From Pseudomonas hydrolytica (lineage in GTDB: Bacteria; Pseudomonadota; Gammaproteobacteria; Pseudomonadales; Pseudomonadaceae), in assembly GCF_021495345.1 (NCBI RefSeq), contig NZ_CP099397.1:3534001-3598000 (forward strand): 64,000 nucleotides of DNA, given 5' to 3'. The translations under genes and the position numbers were made by a program. The notes under the pieces are model-generated. The model worked only from the letters and a program-made list of their open reading frames with translations, was not told the origin of the DNA and searched no databases. This document shows, piece after piece, positions 12,778-20,892 of this stretch. Numbering within the stretch: position 1 is the first letter of the stretch; each line of letters opens with the position of its first letter.

Positions 12778-14706
12778 ATGCGCAGTCGTCTTCTTTCTGT
12801 AGTTTCCTGCCTGATTCTCACCACCGCTGGCCAAGCCAGCGCCGAAGCGGCCAGCCTCACGCAACAGCGCCAGTATTACGACGAAGCCAAGAGCGCGCTG
12901 GCCAAGGGCGACAGTGGCCCCTATCGCCGTTATCAGACGGCATTGCGCGACTATCCGCTGACGCCCTACCTGGCTTACGACGAGCTGACCAACCGACTCA
13001 AGTCGGCGAGCAATGCCGAGATCGAGAAGTTCCTCGCCGAACATGGCGACCTGCCCCAGGCCAGCTGGATGAAACTGCGCTGGCTGCGCTGGCTGGCCGA
13101 GCGCGGTGACTGGAAGCCGTTCCTCGACCATTACGACCCCGCCCTCAACTTCACCGAGCTGGACTGCCTCTATGGGCAGTACCAGCTGAGCCACGGCCTG
13201 ACCGCCGAGGGCAATGCCACGGCGGAAAAGCTCTGGCTGGTGGGCAAGTCGCAGCCCAACGCCTGCGACCCGCTGTTCGCGCGCTGGGCCGCCAGCGGCC
13301 AGCTCACCGAACAACGGCGCTGGCAACGCGCCAAGCTGGCCGTGGAGGCCGGCAACTATGGCCTGGCTAATCACCTGATCAAGAACATGCCGACCCTCGG
13401 CGAGCGCGGCAAATTGCTGGTGGAAGTGGCGCAAAAGCCCCAGCTGCTCAAGCAGACCGCACGTTTCACAGCCACTGACGAAGCCATGGGTGACGTGGTC
13501 GGCCTCGGCCTGCGTCGCCTGGCGCGGCAGAGCCCGGAGGATGCCCTGGGCCTGCTCGACACCTATGCCCAGCGCATGAGGTTCTCCCAGGACGAACAGG
13601 TGGCCATCGCCCGGCAGATCGGCCTGACCCTGGCCAAACGTTTCGACATGCGCGGCCTGCAGGTCATGGCCAAGTATGACCCCGAGCTGCGCGACAATAC
13701 CGTCAGCGAATGGCGCGCTCGCCTGCTGTTGCGCCATGGCCGCTGGGACGAGGCCTACCAGCTGACCCAGCGCATGCCGGCCGATCTCGCCAGCAGCAAC
13801 CGCTGGCGCTATTGGAATGCGCGCAGCCTGCAACTGGCGCAGCCCAACAGCCAGCAGCCGATCGCCCTTTACCAGTCCCTGGCCAAGGAGCGCGACTTCT
13901 ACGGCTTCATGGCCGCCGATCAGGTCAAGGCGCCCTACCAGCTCAACAACCAGCCGCTGGCGCTGGACCCCAAGGTGGTGCAGAAGGTGCGCAACACCGC
14001 CGGCATTCGCCGAGCCATGGAGTTCCATGCGCGCGGGCAGATCGTCGACGGGCGCCGTGAGTGGTATCACGTCAGCCGCCTGTTCAGCCGTGACGAGCTG
14101 GTGGCCCAGGCCCGCCTGGCCTACGAGATGGAATGGTATTTCCCGGCCATCCGCACCATCAGCCAGGCGCAATACTGGGATGATCTGGAAGTGCGCTTCC
14201 CGATGGCCCACCGCGACCAGCTGGTTCGCGAAGCCAAGCGTCGCGACCTGCACTCGAGCTGGGTGTTCGCCATCACCCGCCAGGAAAGCGCCTTCATGGC
14301 CGATGCCCGCTCCCACGCCGGCGCCATGGGTCTGATGCAGCTGATGCCGGCCACCGCCAAGGAAACCGCACGCAAGTTCGGCATTCCTCTGGCCTCACCG
14401 CAGCACGTGCTCAACCCGGACACCAACATCCAGCTGGGCGCGGCCTACCTGAGCCAGGTGTATGGGCAGTTCAACGGCAACCGTATTCTCGCCTCGGCCG
14501 CCTACAACGCCGGCCCGGGGCGCGTGCGCCAGTGGCTGCGCGGCGCCGATCACCTGAGCTATGACGTCTGGGTGGAGAACATTCCGTTCGACGAAACCCG
14601 TCAGTACGTGCAGAACGTGCTGTCCTACTCGGTGATCTACGGGCAGAAACTGGGCGCCCCCCACCCGCTGGTGGCCTGGAACGAGCGTTACTTCGACGCC
14701 CAATAA
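12778..14706 (+). CDS. slt: Soluble lytic murein transglycosylase
   Basis: Periplasmic enzyme of 642 residues that cleaves peptidoglycan between MurNAc and GlcNAc to give 1,6-anhydro ends. Signal peptide MRSRLLSVVSCLILTTAGQA, then a long superhelical U/L domain. The C-terminal catalytic SLT domain shows FAITRQESAFMADARSHAGA with catalytic Glu503, GLMQLMPATAKETAR and SAAYNAGPGRVRQWL. The internal ATG at 12778 is preferred over 12724 because it begins the signal peptide and gives the Slt70 length. Confidence 0.95.
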   Translation: MRSRLLSVVSCLILTTAGQASAEAASLTQQRQYYDEAKSALAKGDSGPYRRYQTALRDYPLTPYLAYDELTNRLKSASNAEIEKFLAEHGDLPQASWMKLRWLRWLAERGDWKPFLDHYDPALNFTELDCLYGQYQLSHGLTAEGNATAEKLWLVGKSQPNACDPLFARWAASGQLTEQRRWQRAKLAVEAGNYGLANHLIKNMPTLGERGKLLVEVAQKPQLLKQTARFTATDEAMGDVVGLGLRRLARQSPEDALGLLDTYAQRMRFSQDEQVAIARQIGLTLAKRFDMRGLQVMAKYDPELRDNTVSEWRARLLLRHGRWDEAYQLTQRMPADLASSNRWRYWNARSLQLAQPNSQQPIALYQSLAKERDFYGFMAADQVKAPYQLNNQPLALDPKVVQKVRNTAGIRRAMEFHARGQIVDGRREWYHVSRLFSRDELVAQARLAYEMEWYFPAIRTISQAQYWDDLEVRFPMAHRDQLVREAKRRDLHSSWVFAITRQESAFMADARSHAGAMGLMQLMPATAKETARKFGIPLASPQHVLNPDTNIQLGAAYLSQVYGQFNGNRILASAAYNAGPGRVRQWLRGADHLSYDVWVENIPFDETRQYVQNVLSYSVIYGQKLGAPHPLVAWNERYFDAQ

Positions 14707-15168
14707 CCTCGGCCAAACGCTGAGCTCCAGCGCCACCCTGCCGCCTGACCGAGGCCATGAACAACCGCTGCAGGGCAAGCCTGCAGCGGACCGAGCATAG
14801 TCCTGCCTGGCTTGTCCCAATCCCTTCTCACAGGCTTGGCTGACCGCCGCCTCCACGCGAAACACATCCTCTGCCCATTCGGGCTGCTCCGCGCCTTTCC
14901 GCTCTGACACTTCTGGGAAACAGCCATCGAGTCGCGGATGGAACCCAGTCCGCCGCCCAAACCACACAACGACATGGCTCGATGGCAAGTGAGAGGCAGC
15001 GGCTATCGCTCCAAGCCTCGAACAGTCCGCAAAGCTAGGCCATTCCAGTCCCATAGCCCCAAGGCCTCGCCTCGTAACGGGCATGACAGCGACGAAACGG
15101 CAACGTCACTGACTGCCCGCGACACGCAGCCTGATGCCTTGTAATTCACAGAGAAAAGAGGATTTTTT
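14707..15168. other. Intergenic region before the orphan 545-residue gene
   Basis: These 462 bases hold no gene I can support; the 68-codon frame at 14938-15144 has arbitrary composition. A perfect 10-base-pair stem (CCGCTGCAGG/CCTGCAGCGG, 14765-14789) may mark the slt transcript end, although no T run follows. An exact HrpL-type promoter motif lies at 14940-14968 and a good AGAGGA ribosome site precedes 15169. Confidence 0.7.
14940..14968 (+). promoter_or_regulatory. Candidate hrp box (HrpL-dependent promoter)
   Basis: GGAACC at 14940-14945, 16 bases, then CCACACA at 14962-14968. This matches the established HrpL consensus GGAACC-N15/16-CCACNNA at every fixed base. It points at the orphan gene starting 200 bases downstream, with no other gene between. 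No hrpL or type III apparatus gene lies in this window, so the function is inferred from the motif alone. Confidence 0.55.
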
Positions 15169-16806
15169 ATGGATGGAGTTTCGCGCGGTACCCCGACCCC
15201 CGTTGTATCGCACACTCAAGTCGAGAATGACACCCGTACCGAGGGCCGCCGGGCAACCGAGATAACTGCGGCACAACGCCGAGAACACAACCAGCGCGAG
15301 ATACATGAACACCTGGACACCATGTTCCAGAAGTATCGCAAGCCCACTACGCTGCCGCCCGACGCCAGCGCAGAAGATCATGCCAAAGTCGCCGAACACA
15401 ACAGGAAGATCGACGCTCTGGTGAGCTCCCGAGCCGAGCTCCTGGCGAGCGAAGGCGAAGATCTCGATTCAGTTCGTAGAACGTGGGATAACGCCCATAG
15501 CCTCGACAAAAAGTCGACGTCCGGCTCCTCTTTTGTCGCGGGGTTGCCGTTCGCCCTGGTTGCGGGGGCCCAGCATCTTTACCCCAGCATGGTGGAGGTT
15601 CCCGCGAAGATGCTGACCACCCTTGCCGGCACTACCTCCCCCGTTGCAGAAGCGGCAGCTCAAGGTCTGGTCGGGGCTCTAGAAGCGGTCGTGACCGACC
15701 AGATATCCACCGCCGCTCAAAACGAAATGAACAAGGACTTGCTCTTTCTCAAGGCACCTGAGGACAAGCTGCATGACGTCATGGTGGACGCGTTAAAGGA
15801 CAAGGAGCCGACGCTGTTGCGGCAAGCCGGTGATGGCGCTGCGGAAATGCAGACGTTCACTGCGCGAAATGTATTGCGTAATGGCCTAGACACACATCTG
15901 TCCTCCAAAGCGAATCAGCCTGGCCTTCGCCCGGAGGCACAAGCAACAGCGACCACCAACGCAGCCAATTCCAGAACGGCAATCACCAGTGCAGGGGGCG
16001 TGCTTGCGACGATGGCGACATCGCACCTTGCACGCATGCGAGAAGAGAAGAGCGGCCTACGCGATGCAGCGCAAATCTTCGCGCGCAAAGATGCCGAGCC
16101 CAAGGAAAATCTCGCTGATGAAAGGGACTGGTACGAAACCTACAAGGCGGCCAAAGACACAAGCTTCAGGACCATGGCCGGTCATGCCGCCAGCCGCGTG
16201 GGTAATGCCACGATAGGTACCTTGAGCAGCACCCTGGAGGGCGTACGTAGCCTCGGCACGGCACGTAGCGTTCTGGCCAATGGGGGCTTTGCCGCTACTT
16301 TCAGTGGAGTCAGCGCAATTCAACAAGCGGCTACGGCTTCGATCAGCAATCCACTCGTCAAGGCAGGTGTTTCTAATGCGATCAACCTTGTCGGTTCGGC
16401 CGCGGCGTTCGGGGTGTATGGCGCCATGAACGCCGTGGGTCAGAAAGTGGCCGACAAAGCCTCGGAGTGGTATGACAAAGACAACCATGCGGCGCCCAAA
16501 GCGGCCGCACGCCAGGCGATGGAATCCACGCGTAATGGGGCAAACCATGCCATCGAGGCCACACGTAACGGGGTAAACCACGCCATAGAAGCCACACGTA
16601 ATGGCGCAAACCAAGCGATGGAATCCGCCCGTAATGGGATCGACTCGGCACTTGCCACCGGGCGACAAACCTTGAATACCGCTTCATCCATGGTGGGCGG
16701 CATCGATACGGATGCGATAACTCGACAGCTGATGGGACAAGTCAATGAGCTACGTCAGCGCCAGCGGCAGCAGCCGAACGAGGAAGATGGAATCGAAATG
16801 GTTTAG
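15169..16806 (+). CDS. Orphan 545-residue protein; candidate type III effector or translocator
   Basis: No family recognised. Order: a polar N-terminus (MDGVSRGTPTPVVSHTQ) without a Sec signal; a charged helical part to about residue 115; a hydrophobic stretch around residues 120-165 (SFVAGLPFALVAGAQ); a second weak one near 280; a long Gly/Ala-rich hydrophobic region about 365-430 (GFAATFSGVSAIQQ, NAINLVGSAAAFGVYGAMN); then five 11-residue repeats (449-503, ATRNGVNH type) and a basic Q/R-rich tail. Base composition is less GC-rich than the neighbours, suggesting transfer. A perfect hrp-box motif upstream suggests HrpL control. First-50 composition only partly fits type III signals (Val4 yes, Asp2 and low Ser no). 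Ribosome site AGAGGA is well placed. Confidence 0.7.
   Translation: MDGVSRGTPTPVVSHTQVENDTRTEGRRATEITAAQRREHNQREIHEHLDTMFQKYRKPTTLPPDASAEDHAKVAEHNRKIDALVSSRAELLASEGEDLDSVRRTWDNAHSLDKKSTSGSSFVAGLPFALVAGAQHLYPSMVEVPAKMLTTLAGTTSPVAEAAAQGLVGALEAVVTDQISTAAQNEMNKDLLFLKAPEDKLHDVMVDALKDKEPTLLRQAGDGAAEMQTFTARNVLRNGLDTHLSSKANQPGLRPEAQATATTNAANSRTAITSAGGVLATMATSHLARMREEKSGLRDAAQIFARKDAEPKENLADERDWYETYKAAKDTSFRTMAGHAASRVGNATIGTLSSTLEGVRSLGTARSVLANGGFAATFSGVSAIQQAATASISNPLVKAGVSNAINLVGSAAAFGVYGAMNAVGQKVADKASEWYDKDNHAAPKAAARQAMESTRNGANHAIEATRNGVNHAIEATRNGANQAMESARNGIDSALATGRQTLNTASSMVGGIDTDAITRQLMGQVNELRQRQRQQPNEEDGIEMV
16513..16677 (+). repeat. Five tandem 33-base coding repeats
   Basis: Units begin at 16513, 16546, 16579, 16612 and, degenerate, 16645. 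They encode 11-residue units such as AMESTRNGANH, AIEATRNGVNH, AIEATRNGANQ and AMESARNGIDS. Third bases vary between units, so the repeat is kept at protein level. Confidence 0.9.
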
Positions 16807-16925
16807 ATAGGATAGCGCTGGCCGTGCAAATACCTGCACCGTTCGGCGCGCCCATTTCCGAACCAGTTGGATAGCGATACGAACCAAGCCAAGGATGGCT
16901 CCCCCGCAGGTTCGTAGACGATCCA

Positions 16926-17732
16926 CTACTGCAATATCTCAACCATCATCCCCAGCTGCAGCTCGCCGACGCCGCGCGGCAACAGGTTCTGCCCGAAGAA
17001 CACGTCCCCATCCTTTTCCCGGTAGGTCTTGAGCGTGGCCAGCGGCTCACGCTGAGCGTTGCGCTCGCCGGTCTGCGGGTCGATGGTGGTCAGGATGCAG
17101 CGTGAGCACCCCTTGACCACCTCGAACTCGACATCGCCGATACGGATGCGCTTCCAGCCATCCTCGGCATACGCCTCGCTGCCGGTGACCACCAGGTTGG
17201 GACGAAAACGCTGCATGGACAGGGGTTGCCCGACACGTTGCGAGAGGTCGTCCAGCGAGGCCTGGCCAATCAGCAGCAGCGGAAAACCATCGGCAAACGC
17301 CACCCGATCACCCGGCTGGGCATAAGCGGTATCGACCTGGCGCGCACGCCCCTCCGGCACATGCACCAGGCGGCACGGTTTGCCGAGCATCGTGCTGAGC
17401 CATTCGGCGGCCTCGTCACCGGCATCCGGCACGCGCAAGCTGTCACGCCAGACGACGACGCCGCGCAGATCCTGCTCGGGATCGGGCAAGGCAACGGTCA
17501 GATCGGCCTGGCCAGGAGCGCTCAGGGTCAGGCCGCCGCGCGCATCGTAGCGGGCGCTCAGCTGACTCATCTGCGGTAGCAGGCGCTGGGTGATGAAACG
17601 TCCGCTATCGGCATCGACCACCATCCAGCGGCGATCGCCATGCAGGCCCAGACCATCGACCGCACTGCGCTGCAGCGCTTCACCGCGACCGGACTTGAGC
17701 GGGTAACGGTACAACCCCGAGAGACTCGGCAT
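16926..17732 (-). CDS. MOSC domain protein (YcbX type)
   Basis: Protein of 268 residues with an N-terminal MOSC_N beta-barrel (LSGLYRYPLKSGRGEALQRS, DGLGLHGDRRWMVVDADSGR) and a C-terminal MOSC domain ending with the conserved cysteine segment EVVKGCSRCILTTIDPQTG. MOSC enzymes of this type take part in molybdenum-cofactor-dependent reduction of N-hydroxylated compounds. It lacks the extra ferredoxin domain of E. coli YcbX. Monocistronic; not obviously linked to the chemosensory genes beside it. Confidence 0.9.
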   Translation of the reverse strand: MPSLSGLYRYPLKSGRGEALQRSAVDGLGLHGDRRWMVVDADSGRFITQRLLPQMSQLSARYDARGGLTLSAPGQADLTVALPDPEQDLRGVVVWRDSLRVPDAGDEAAEWLSTMLGKPCRLVHVPEGRARQVDTAYAQPGDRVAFADGFPLLLIGQASLDDLSQRVGQPLSMQRFRPNLVVTGSEAYAEDGWKRIRIGDVEFEVVKGCSRCILTTIDPQTGERNAQREPLATLKTYREKDGDVFFGQNLLPRGVGELQLGMMVEILQ

Positions 17733-17886
17733 GGGTCAGCTCCCTGTCGGCAAAATGCCGTTATACGAGCTGGCGGCGCGGCTCACAAGACCAGGGTTCG
17801 GCAAGCGGGCTGTCTAGCAAGGGCCGTGCGACCGCGATCAGGCGGGTTGCACCCGCCTGCATCGGCGTTCATGCGGAAACGAAGTA

Positions 17887-18819
17887 TCAGCGGGGTTCGT
17901 CCAGCTCCAGGCGCTGGCGAATCACGTCCACCAGCTTGTCCGGCTGGAATTTGGAGAGGAAGTTGTCGCAGCCGACCTTCTTCACCATCGCCTCGTTGAA
18001 GCTGCCCGACAGCGAGGTGTGCAGCACCACGTAGAGATCCTTCAGGCGAGGGTCGTTGCGGATCTCGCTGGTCAGACGATAGCCGTCCATCTCGGGCATT
18101 TCGGCATCGGTGAAGATCATCAGCAGCTTGTCGGTCATCACCTCGCCGCCATCGGCCCACTTCTTCAGCAGATTTAGGGCCTTGAGGCCATCGCTGGCCA
18201 TGTGCAGGCGGATGCCCAGCTGCGTCAGGGTATCGCGCAGCTGGCTGAGCGCCACGCTGGAATCGTCCACCAGCAGCACTTCGCGTCCGCGCGCCTTCTC
18301 CAGCAGCGGATCGGCGAGTTTTTCCGCGGAAACCTTGGTGCTCATCGGCACGATCTCGGCGAGTACCTTCTCCACATCGATCACTTCGACGATCTGGTCC
18401 TCGACCTTGGTGATGGCGGTCAGGTAATGCTGGCGTCCGGCGCCACCCGGGGGCGGCAGGATCGACTCCCAGTTGAGGTTGAGGATGCGGTCGACGCTGC
18501 CCACCAGAAAGGCCTGCACCGAGCGGTTGTACTCGGTGACGATGATGGTGCTGCGCTCATCCGGCACCAGCGGACGCATGCCGATGGCCTGCGACAGATC
18601 GATCACCGGCAGGGTCTGACCGCGCAGGTTGACCACGCCGCAGACATAGCGATGACGCTGCGGCATCAGCGTCAGCTTGGGCATCTGCAGGACTTCCTGC
18701 ACCTTGAACACGTTGATCGCGAACAACTGCCGACCAGCCAGGCGAAACATGAGAATTTCCAGACGGTTCTCGCCGACCAGCTGTGTACGTTGATCCACGG
18801 AGTCGAGAATGCCGGCCAT
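17887..18819 (-). CDS. cheV: Chemotaxis coupling protein CheV (CheW plus receiver)
   Basis: Protein of 310 residues. Residues about 15-160 are a CheW-like coupling domain (EILMFRLAGRQLFAINVFKV, CGVVNLRGQTLPVIDLSQAI). The C-terminal half is a response-regulator receiver (EVLLVDDSSVALSQLRDTL, the phospho-acceptor in MIFTDAEMPEMDGYRLTS, and the lysine in KVGCDNFLSKFQPDKLVDVI). It joins receptors to CheA and can be phosphorylated to adapt signalling. Start MAGILDSVDQRTQLVG has AGGAG upstream; the frame is open 50 codons further. Transcribed divergently from the cluster beginning at 19076. Confidence 0.93.
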   Translation of the reverse strand: MAGILDSVDQRTQLVGENRLEILMFRLAGRQLFAINVFKVQEVLQMPKLTLMPQRHRYVCGVVNLRGQTLPVIDLSQAIGMRPLVPDERSTIIVTEYNRSVQAFLVGSVDRILNLNWESILPPPGGAGRQHYLTAITKVEDQIVEVIDVEKVLAEIVPMSTKVSAEKLADPLLEKARGREVLLVDDSSVALSQLRDTLTQLGIRLHMASDGLKALNLLKKWADGGEVMTDKLLMIFTDAEMPEMDGYRLTSEIRNDPRLKDLYVVLHTSLSGSFNEAMVKKVGCDNFLSKFQPDKLVDVIRQRLELDEPR

Positions 18820-18974
18820 CGCCTGCTCCTGCTGAAATATGAACGGATGCGGACCAGGCGCGAAGCCCTGGTACCAGGTTATCGGCAGGCCCTGAAAAAG
18901 CCGCAGCTTGGCTTTCTGCCACCATACTCGCTGCCCTTTACAGATACCAGCCTGCCCTGCCTCGGGCAATCGTC

Positions 18975-19013
18975 ATCGGGGCGCCCCTAGGGGCCCCTAG
19001 GGGAGTCCCCGAT
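18975..19013. repeat. Nested palindrome with duplicated CCCCTAGGGG
   Basis: CCCCTAGGGG occurs twice in direct contact (18984-18993, 18994-19003), making a perfect 20-base palindrome. It is flanked by ATCGGGG (18975-18981) and CCCCGAT (19007-19013). It lies between the divergent starts of cheV and the chemosensory cluster. It could be an operator or a transcript hairpin; I know no matching regulator. Confidence 0.7.
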
Positions 19014-19031
19014 ATCGCACCGACGTACCAG

Positions 19032-19066
19032 TCTCTATCGTTGAGGCATTCCCCCTCCGATAGAGA
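19032..19066. promoter_or_regulatory. Inverted repeat just upstream of the chemosensory cluster start
   Basis: TCTCTATCG (19032-19040) and CGATAGAGA (19058-19066) are perfect arms with 17 bases between, ending 9 bases before the GTG at 19076. It may be an operator or a hairpin that affects translation initiation, as the start has only a weak ribosome site. Confidence 0.45.
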
Positions 19067-19075
19067 TCAGCTCCC

Positions 19076-20164
19076 GTGCTCGCCTACTCCGCTCTCTGGA
19101 CAGGTATCGCCATCAGCCTCGCCGGGCTTGCCGCCGGCATGCCCTGGCTGATCGGCGCAGGCTGCGCCATCAGTGCGCTGGCTGCGCTTTTTCAGCGCCC
19201 CCCGCGTGCATCCCTGCCTCTCGCTGCAAGCCTGGATGAAGCCCCCGTCGACACGACGCCGCAGCCGCGTGTCGAGCCGCTGCTGCTCGAAGTGCTGCCG
19301 GCCTGGAGCCAGAACCTCGGTCAGGTGCGCCAGCTGGTACAGGAAAACATCCAGCGCCTGTTCGAACGCTTTGCCGGGCTCAGCGGCCGCCTGGAGCAGA
19401 CCCTGAGCAGTTCGGAACAGGCCATCGGCGGTGGCGGCGTAGCCGACAGCCTGCGCGAGGCGCATCAGCGCCTGGACGAAGTCATCGCCTCCTTCCATGG
19501 CGCCAGTGCGCGCAAGAACGAGCTGCTCGGCACCATCGCCCACCTCGACAGCTACGCCAGCGAGCTGCAGAAGATGTCGAAACTGGTGCAGGACATCGCC
19601 AGCCAGACCAACCTGCTCGCCCTCAACGCCGCCATTGAGGCGGCCCGCGCCGGCGAGCATGGCCGCGGCTTCTCGGTGGTCGCCGACGAGGTGCGCAAGC
19701 TCTCCAGCCTGTCCGCCGAGACCGGCCAGCGCATGGGCGAGAAGGTCGGCGAAATCAACCAGGCGATCCGCGCCACGGTAATCGCCGCCGAGGAACTCTC
19801 CGGCAGCGAGAAGAGCAATCTCGACTACCTCGACCAGGTCGCCGGCGAAGTGATGCAGCGCCTGAGCACCAACCTCGACGAACTCTCCAGCAGCTCCCTG
19901 CAGCTGCAGCAGGACGCTCGCACCACCCAGGCAGACATCCAGGAAATCATCGTCAGCCTGCAGTTCCAGGACCGCACCGACCAGATGCTCGACCACCTGC
20001 AGATCGACCTGGGTCGCCTGCAGCAGGCCGTACGCGAGCAGGACGGCATCCTCGCCAACCCGACACGCTGGCTCAAGGAACTGCGCGACCGCTTCACCAC
20101 CGACGAAGAACGCCACGGTGGTAGACGCAGCGCCAAACAGCACGACGACGTGACCTTTTTCTGA
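19076..20164 (+). CDS. Receptor-like MCP signalling protein without sensor domain, CheZ-like motif
   Basis: Protein of 362 residues from a GTG start. Two short N-terminal hydrophobic segments (residues about 4-37) anchor it with almost no periplasmic part and no HAMP. The MCP tip is clear: [20 protein letters not shown] then [16 protein letters not shown]. The C-terminal helix carries [14 protein letters not shown] (Asp299, Gln303), which has the D-x3-Q spacing of the CheZ phosphatase motif. First gene of a nine-gene cluster. It may be an internal organiser or a CheY-P phosphatase; the latter is inference. Confidence 0.85.
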   Translation: MLAYSALWTGIAISLAGLAAGMPWLIGAGCAISALAALFQRPPRASLPLAASLDEAPVDTTPQPRVEPLLLEVLPAWSQNLGQVRQLVQENIQRLFERFAGLSGRLEQTLSSSEQAIGGGGVADSLREAHQRLDEVIASFHGASARKNELLGTIAHLDSYASELQKMSKLVQDIASQTNLLALNAAIEAARAGEHGRGFSVVADEVRKLSSLSAETGQRMGEKVGEINQAIRATVIAAEELSGSEKSNLDYLDQVAGEVMQRLSTNLDELSSSSLQLQQDARTTQADIQEIIVSLQFQDRTDQMLDHLQIDLGRLQQAVREQDGILANPTRWLKELRDRFTTDEERHGGRRSAKQHDDVTFF

Positions 20165-20185
20165 TCAGCCAAGGAGCAACCCGGC

Positions 20186-20551
20186 ATGGCCAAGACCATT
20201 CTGATAGTCGACGACTCCCTCTCCATGCGCCAGCTGGTGAAGATGACCCTTTCCGGCGCCGGCCACACCGTCATCGAGGCGGTGGACGGGCGCGACGCCC
20301 TGAGCAAGCTCAACGGACAGAAGATCAACCTGATCATCAGCGACGTGAACATGCCCAACCTCGACGGCATCGGCCTGGTCAAGGAAGTGAAGGCGCGCAA
20401 CGAATACCGCTTCACCCCCATCGTCATGCTCACCACCGAGAGCGAACAGGGCAAGAAAGCCGAAGGCCAGGCCGCCGGTGCCAAGGCCTGGATCGTCAAG
20501 CCGTTCCAGCCGCAGCAACTGCTGGCGGCCGTCGACAAGCTGGCCAGCTGA
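20186..20551 (+). CDS. cheY: Single-domain response regulator, CheY type
   Basis: Receiver protein of 121 residues: AKTILIVDDSLSMRQLVKMT (acidic pair Asp-Asp), phospho-acceptor Asp in LIISDVNMPNLDGIGLVKEV, threonine in IVMLTTESEQGKK and lysine in AKAWIVKPFQPQQLL. No output domain. It follows the receptor-like gene by 21 bases and precedes the STAS gene by one base, inside the chemosensory operon, so CheA of the same operon is the likely kinase. Whether it acts on a flagellar motor or another output cannot be told. Confidence 0.95.
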   Translation: MAKTILIVDDSLSMRQLVKMTLSGAGHTVIEAVDGRDALSKLNGQKINLIISDVNMPNLDGIGLVKEVKARNEYRFTPIVMLTTESEQGKKAEGQAAGAKAWIVKPFQPQQLLAAVDKLAS

Positions 20552-20552
20552 A

Positions 20553-20879
20553 ATGTTCGAGCTGATCCATGACCCACGGCAGCAGCCCGAGCGCCTGGCG
20601 CTGCTCGGCAGCCTGACCATCTACGAGGTGCGCCAGGCCCACGAAGCGCTGCTGGCCGCGCTGACCGGCAGTGCCGCAGGCGGCCACTGGCAGCTCGACC
20701 TCGGCCAGCTGGAAGAACTGGACAGTGCCGGCGCCCAGCTGCTGCTGGCCCTGCAGCGTCAGCTGACGCAACAACAGACGCGCCTGGAAGTCGTCAGCGC
20801 CGCCGACGCTCCGCGCGAGCTGCTGGAGGTGCTGCGCCTGCAGTCGCTGCTCCCCACCACCCCAACGGCGCAGGCCTGA
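20553..20879 (+). CDS. STAS domain protein
   Basis: Protein of 108 residues (start MFELIHDPRQQPERLALLGS) with the STAS/anti-sigma-antagonist fold pattern: beta start LALLGSLTIYEVRQAHEALL, central WQLDLGQLEELDSAGAQLLL with the serine of the DSAG motif as a possible phosphorylation site, then TRLEVVSAADAPRELLEVL. It starts one base after the cheY stop and lies 13 bases before cheA, so it is translationally linked to both. STAS proteins of this sort are found in some chemosensory clusters; the role here is unknown. Confidence 0.88.
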   Translation: MFELIHDPRQQPERLALLGSLTIYEVRQAHEALLAALTGSAAGGHWQLDLGQLEELDSAGAQLLLALQRQLTQQQTRLEVVSAADAPRELLEVLRLQSLLPTTPTAQA

Positions 20880-20892
20880 GCCGGAGACGCAG

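Noticed and set aside
14938..15144. 68-codon frame after the hrp-box motif as a chaperone gene
   Set aside because: Pro/Arg/Ser-rich composition does not fit an acidic type III chaperone, and it has no plausible ribosome site; its start is inside the motif.
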